Positions 60,424-64,000 of a stretch of 64,000 bases of DNA are shown here, in pieces. This DNA is from Dipteronia dyeriana (lineage: Eukaryota > Streptophyta > Magnoliopsida > Sapindales > Sapindaceae), in assembly GCA_032871835.1 (NCBI GenBank), contig CM065296.1:53349288-53413287 (forward strand). The letters are read 5' to 3'. A program made the position numbers and the translations under genes. Positions within the stretch are counted from its first letter, which is position 1. The number at the start of each line of letters is the position of its first letter. The notes beneath the pieces are model-generated. The model was not told the origin of the DNA. It ran no database searches and saw nothing but the letters and a program-made list of their open reading frames with translations.

Positions 60424-62871
60424 TATTGGGGTTTACGCTCTAAACAAGTAACTTGTAAATGGATTTATGAAATAAATAAAAGAAAAGTTCAATTTATTCT
60501 TGTTTTGTTGTTTATTTTATAGCCTGTGCATCTTCAACATCCAAGATTACCGAATGTAATCTCGAACTATATATATGAGTGTCATATACGGATGGATATA
60601 GTAAGAGACGTGTAATCTAAAGAGTCCATAGATAGCAAATAAGTGGAATGTGATCTCCGGCCTTTAAGCTCTTCCCTTCCCTTCCCTTCAAGCTTAGCCC
60701 CCTCTCCCCCTACACAAAACAGGGGGGGAGAAGAGGGGGCGGCAGAGAGAATAAAACCTTCCCCCCTTTGGGGATTTAGGGGGTAACATTCCTAAAGGAG
60801 GAGATGAGGCTCGGGGAAGAGGGGGAACCCTCTCCTCCTCCGTAGCATGGTATGTCATTGTCGCTTCACTCGCAGTCACCTGGGTTTCCTATCCAGGTAA
60901 GCCTCCACAGTATATGCCCGGCCCAATCACAAACTACTTCTTAAGATGGGTTTTGTGACGATCGCAGCTCATTGAGAACCACCCGACCTGCTGCAGCACG
61001 ATGATTCTATTTGGTATCGTTCATATGAGGTATGAGAATCGAGGCACCTTGTATGCTTTGATCATATAGGACTAAGCCATGATCTATATGAATCTCTCAC
61101 TAAGATCTGTTTACCGATGAGATTCATATATATCAACTAATGATAGTTATATGTGGGTGATCTTAATCCTAAGTGTCTTATCGACTCCTTCAAGTTAGAT
61201 CTTGGTCTTTGATATACCATGGCTGAGGTCAGATTCATTTCCTGATCATTATACTCTATATGTTGGGATTGTGGTTTAGCTTGTGGCTGGGAAGGTTTGT
61301 ACACAAAAGTGGAATCCACTCCTTTTTGTGAGAAGTAAATGGTAGTTCTCTTAAGGGTTGATTTAGGGCTTGGACAATATAAGTGCTCTCCTAACTCCGT
61401 GAGGAAATATGATTTATTGACCATTAGAGAATCAATGGTGCTTAAAGGATATATGTAATTAGAGGGTGATATCGGACATTATGACCCAACCCTAATTATG
61501 AACTACTATAGAGGATCACACCATATGTAATAGCTATATCGATGGACACCGAGTTGTATCGGTATGTGTAAAAGTCTCTGCAGTTGAGAGAGTGCAGCTT
61601 CAGGTTTTTAGTGGAATAACACCGGAGTTAATAATCAAGGAATATTAATTAAAGAGTTTAATCAATGATTTCGAGGATTATTGGAGCTCAAAATACTGTG
61701 GGTCCATTAGGTCCCCTTGCTAGCTCGATCGATTTAGGTAACAAGGGTCGCAATTAATTAATTGGATTATCAAGTTAATTGTGTTACAGAAGTGACACGT
61801 ATCAGGAATTGATTGAGTAATTAGATTATTCAATTTATTAAAATGACAATTACGATTATTAAATAATAAGATTATTTAATAATGTAATTAGTCATAAATT
61901 GAGGGTTTCAGGTGTTATTTATTTTGAATAATGAGATAATATGATTATCACATTTATTTAACAAAATAAATTGAATATATTTGAATTTAAATTGTTTAAA
62001 ATTAAATATATATATATATATATATAATATCTTTATTGATTAATAAAATATAGACTTTTTTTTAAATAAAGATATGATCAAATTTTTTTAAAACAATTTA
62101 AATATTAAATATTATATATATGTTACATATTATTTGAAAAAAAAAAGAATCAATGTGATTCATAAAGTGTATACTGTTTTTAAATAAAAAAACCACTTTT
62201 AAAAAGTCAAATGCACACTTCAGGTTTGAGTGAAATTGTGTGCGTGGCTTTGAGTGAAATTGTGTGCGTGGCTTTTAAATAAAAAGTCAAATGCACACTT
62301 CAGGTTTGAGCTAATCCATTTTAGTTTGAGTGCATATGCGTAAGACGCATAGGTCAAGGCTTATGTTCTTTTGTTCTTATGTTCTTTTGTGTAAGTGTGT
62401 TGACAAAGAGAGAAAACGCAGCAGTCAATTATTTTTACATGAGATGGAATTTATATTTGTGTGTGCGTGAGACACATGTGTACGAGATTTTGTGTATAAA
62501 TGTTGTGCATTAATACAAAAGAAAAGTTTCTTATTTTCTCTACGTCCTCTTTTTTAAGATCCTGAGTCCGTGATGCACCCACACGCAGATACCAATCCCG
62601 GGATATATCGAAGAAGATCATTGGTACAAACCAGGAGTATATCGGAAAGTGAAGGAGCCTCCAAACGCTGGTATGGTTCGGTTTTCCTCTTTTCATTTTA
62701 TTGATTTCAATTCCCTGTATGTACATATATTTTATTATTGTAGTAATTTTATATGTATTAGTTCCGAAATAATTATGATCCCAAGTTCACTGGTTCTAGA
62801 TCAATTATGATTTGTATAAAAAAGTTTGAAAACCTACTTCCGTTGTGTGACCGGTGAACAGGGTTTCAACA
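60424..62871 (+). repeat. 5' LTR of a family-C retrotransposon
   Basis: It starts TATTGGGGTTTACGCTC (decayed TGTTGGGATTTATGCCC) and ends GGGTTTCAACA, followed at once by a primer site. It is the inverse of the solo LTR at 35389-37519 over most of its length, apart from a foreign block at about 60653-60998. The 3' LTR lies beyond the window. Confidence 0.8.
60653..60998. other. GC-rich foreign block within LTR-C
   Basis: This stretch is absent from the homologous position of the solo LTR-C copy, where about 60 bp of ordinary LTR sequence stands instead. It includes CCTTCCCTTCCCTTC, two G-rich runs (CAGGGGGGGAG) and CACCTGGGTTTCCTATCCAG. Its composition differs from all neighbours. Its origin is unknown; organellar DNA or filler DNA at a repaired break are options. 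Confidence 0.55.
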
Positions 62872-64000
62872 ATTGGTATCAGAGCAAATTTTATTTTCGG
62901 AACAGAAAATTGTTTTTTCTATGCTCATGTATGTATGATTGTGTAGGCATGATTTAAATTGACTGTTTGATGTTTTGTATGTATATTAAATTTTTAATTT
63001 ACAAAAAAACATGATTGATCGTTAATTATATGGTATTGTGGATTTAGGGTTTATGGGTTGTATTATTTATTTTTTTATTATTTTTTTACAATTATTGTGC
63101 TGTAAAAAAAATAAAAATAAAAATAAAATATGTAACCTATATTGAAGACTTGGAAAAATCGTGAAGAAGGATTCATGAAATGAATCGGAGTGACCTGAAG
63201 AGTCTGGAAGACTCGAAAATTACAAGAAGACCAATGAATGCATTGGGGGTATTTTTGTAATTTTAGATTCTAACTTTTTTAGGTTAAATAATCTACAGTA
63301 CTCGGTCAATTCATGTATATTTTATATTATGTGATGATAAAAAAATTGTCATGCATACTATGTCATTTAGATTAGGTGTGCCTACACAAATATATTTGAT
63401 ATGTCATACATGCATCATAGCCTGATAATTTATGTATTTTTTTTAATGTGATTAAAATGGATAAATACCTAAATGACTATGAAATGAGATTAGTTTTTTA
63501 ATTGTCAAAAACCTTGATAATTCTCATTAAATATTAATCTAGTTATTAAAGAGTTTAATAAGTTAGATTAATGAGGTTATTTATTATAATTAGGATTAAT
63601 ATGATTAATAACCTAATAATAAATGGACCGAATAAAGTGTTAGAGTTTTAATTGTTAAAACTTGGTAAACACTAACATAATAATCCGACCATAGTAAATA
63701 GTTTACGAAGGTTTAGATTATTCACTAATTGATTAGATTTTTAATTGTTAAAAATCATTAATAATTTATTAGTTAGTTAGAATTTGATTCTAATTAGTTA
63801 ATGCGCTAGATACATTGATTAAAGTTAGCCGTTTGATCTTGTAGAGTCTATATGCATTAACGGATAATAGAAAACCCTAAGTTTGAAATATTGAGTAGGA
63901 GAGGGATATGTGACATATATATCCTACAGTCTCCATCATTAGTTCAACACCGTGAGATTCGAGTGGGGCCTCGTGACGAATTTGCTTTCGTCCTTCTTAA
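62872..64000 (+). mobile_element. Start of the family-C retrotransposon interior (primer site and leader), runs off the window
   Basis: TGGTATCAGAGC at 62874-62885, two bases after the LTR, is a perfect initiator-Met tRNA primer site. The following 1.1 kb is AT-rich leader, with no recognisable gag frame by 64000. Copia or Gypsy cannot be decided from what is visible. Confidence 0.75.

Noticed and set aside
62874..62885. tRNA gene fragment
   Set aside because: The match is only the 12-nt primer-binding site adjoining an LTR; no tRNA body is present.

Overview
This window is nuclear DNA from a flowering plant, most likely a eudicot. It is AT-rich and dominated by transposable elements. The evidence is one intron-rich plant-type JmjC histone demethylase gene, Sirevirus-like and other Copia elements, a Tat-like Gypsy element, a plant L1-type LINE and several MITE-like DNA elements. 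I saw no rRNA, no complete tRNA gene, no CRISPR array and no bacterial-style operon. The species cannot be named from the sequence.

Layout. (1) 1-10.3 kb holds the 3' part of a KDM3/JHDM2-type (IBM1/JMJ25-like) JmjC gene on the + strand. Seven coding exons join with canonical GT-AG sites and the iron ligands are kept. A 4.5 kb intron splits the JmjC domain and carries a broken Copia element and a MITE end. (2) 10.5-10.9 kb is the 3' flank with a 111-bp tandem duplication and a small MITE. (3) 10.86-30.67 kb is a nested stack: a Sirevirus-like Copia element (A, - strand) was invaded by a 2.46-kb solo LTR, by a chimeric LTR-C/LTR-B fragment inside its RNase H, and by a second Copia element (B1, + strand) that sits in one LTR of A. 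(4) 30.7-33.7 kb is a cluster of three PIF/Harbinger-like non-autonomous elements, two of them head to tail. (5) 33.7-39.7 kb has a solo LTR of family C and a LINE remnant. (6) 39.7-41.8 kb is unclassified repetitive DNA. (7) 41.83-58.77 kb is a second nested stack: a gag-only Tat-like Gypsy element broken by a PIF/Harbinger-like element (TTA target duplication) and by a full-length Copia element (B2, - strand, exact TCAGG target duplication). (8) 58.8-64 kb has remnants of another Tat-like LTR, a GC-rich segment of unknown origin, and the 5' LTR, primer-binding site and start of a family-C element that runs off the window.

How it fits together. The only likely functional host gene is the JmjC demethylase. 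Everything else is mobile DNA, and all element coding regions carry stops, frameshifts or deletions. B1 and B2 belong to one family, lie in opposite orientation and have complementary lesions. The main biological point is a silenced-element-like block inside a JmjC-domain intron of a gene from the same family as Arabidopsis IBM1, whose expression is known to depend on intronic heterochromatin.
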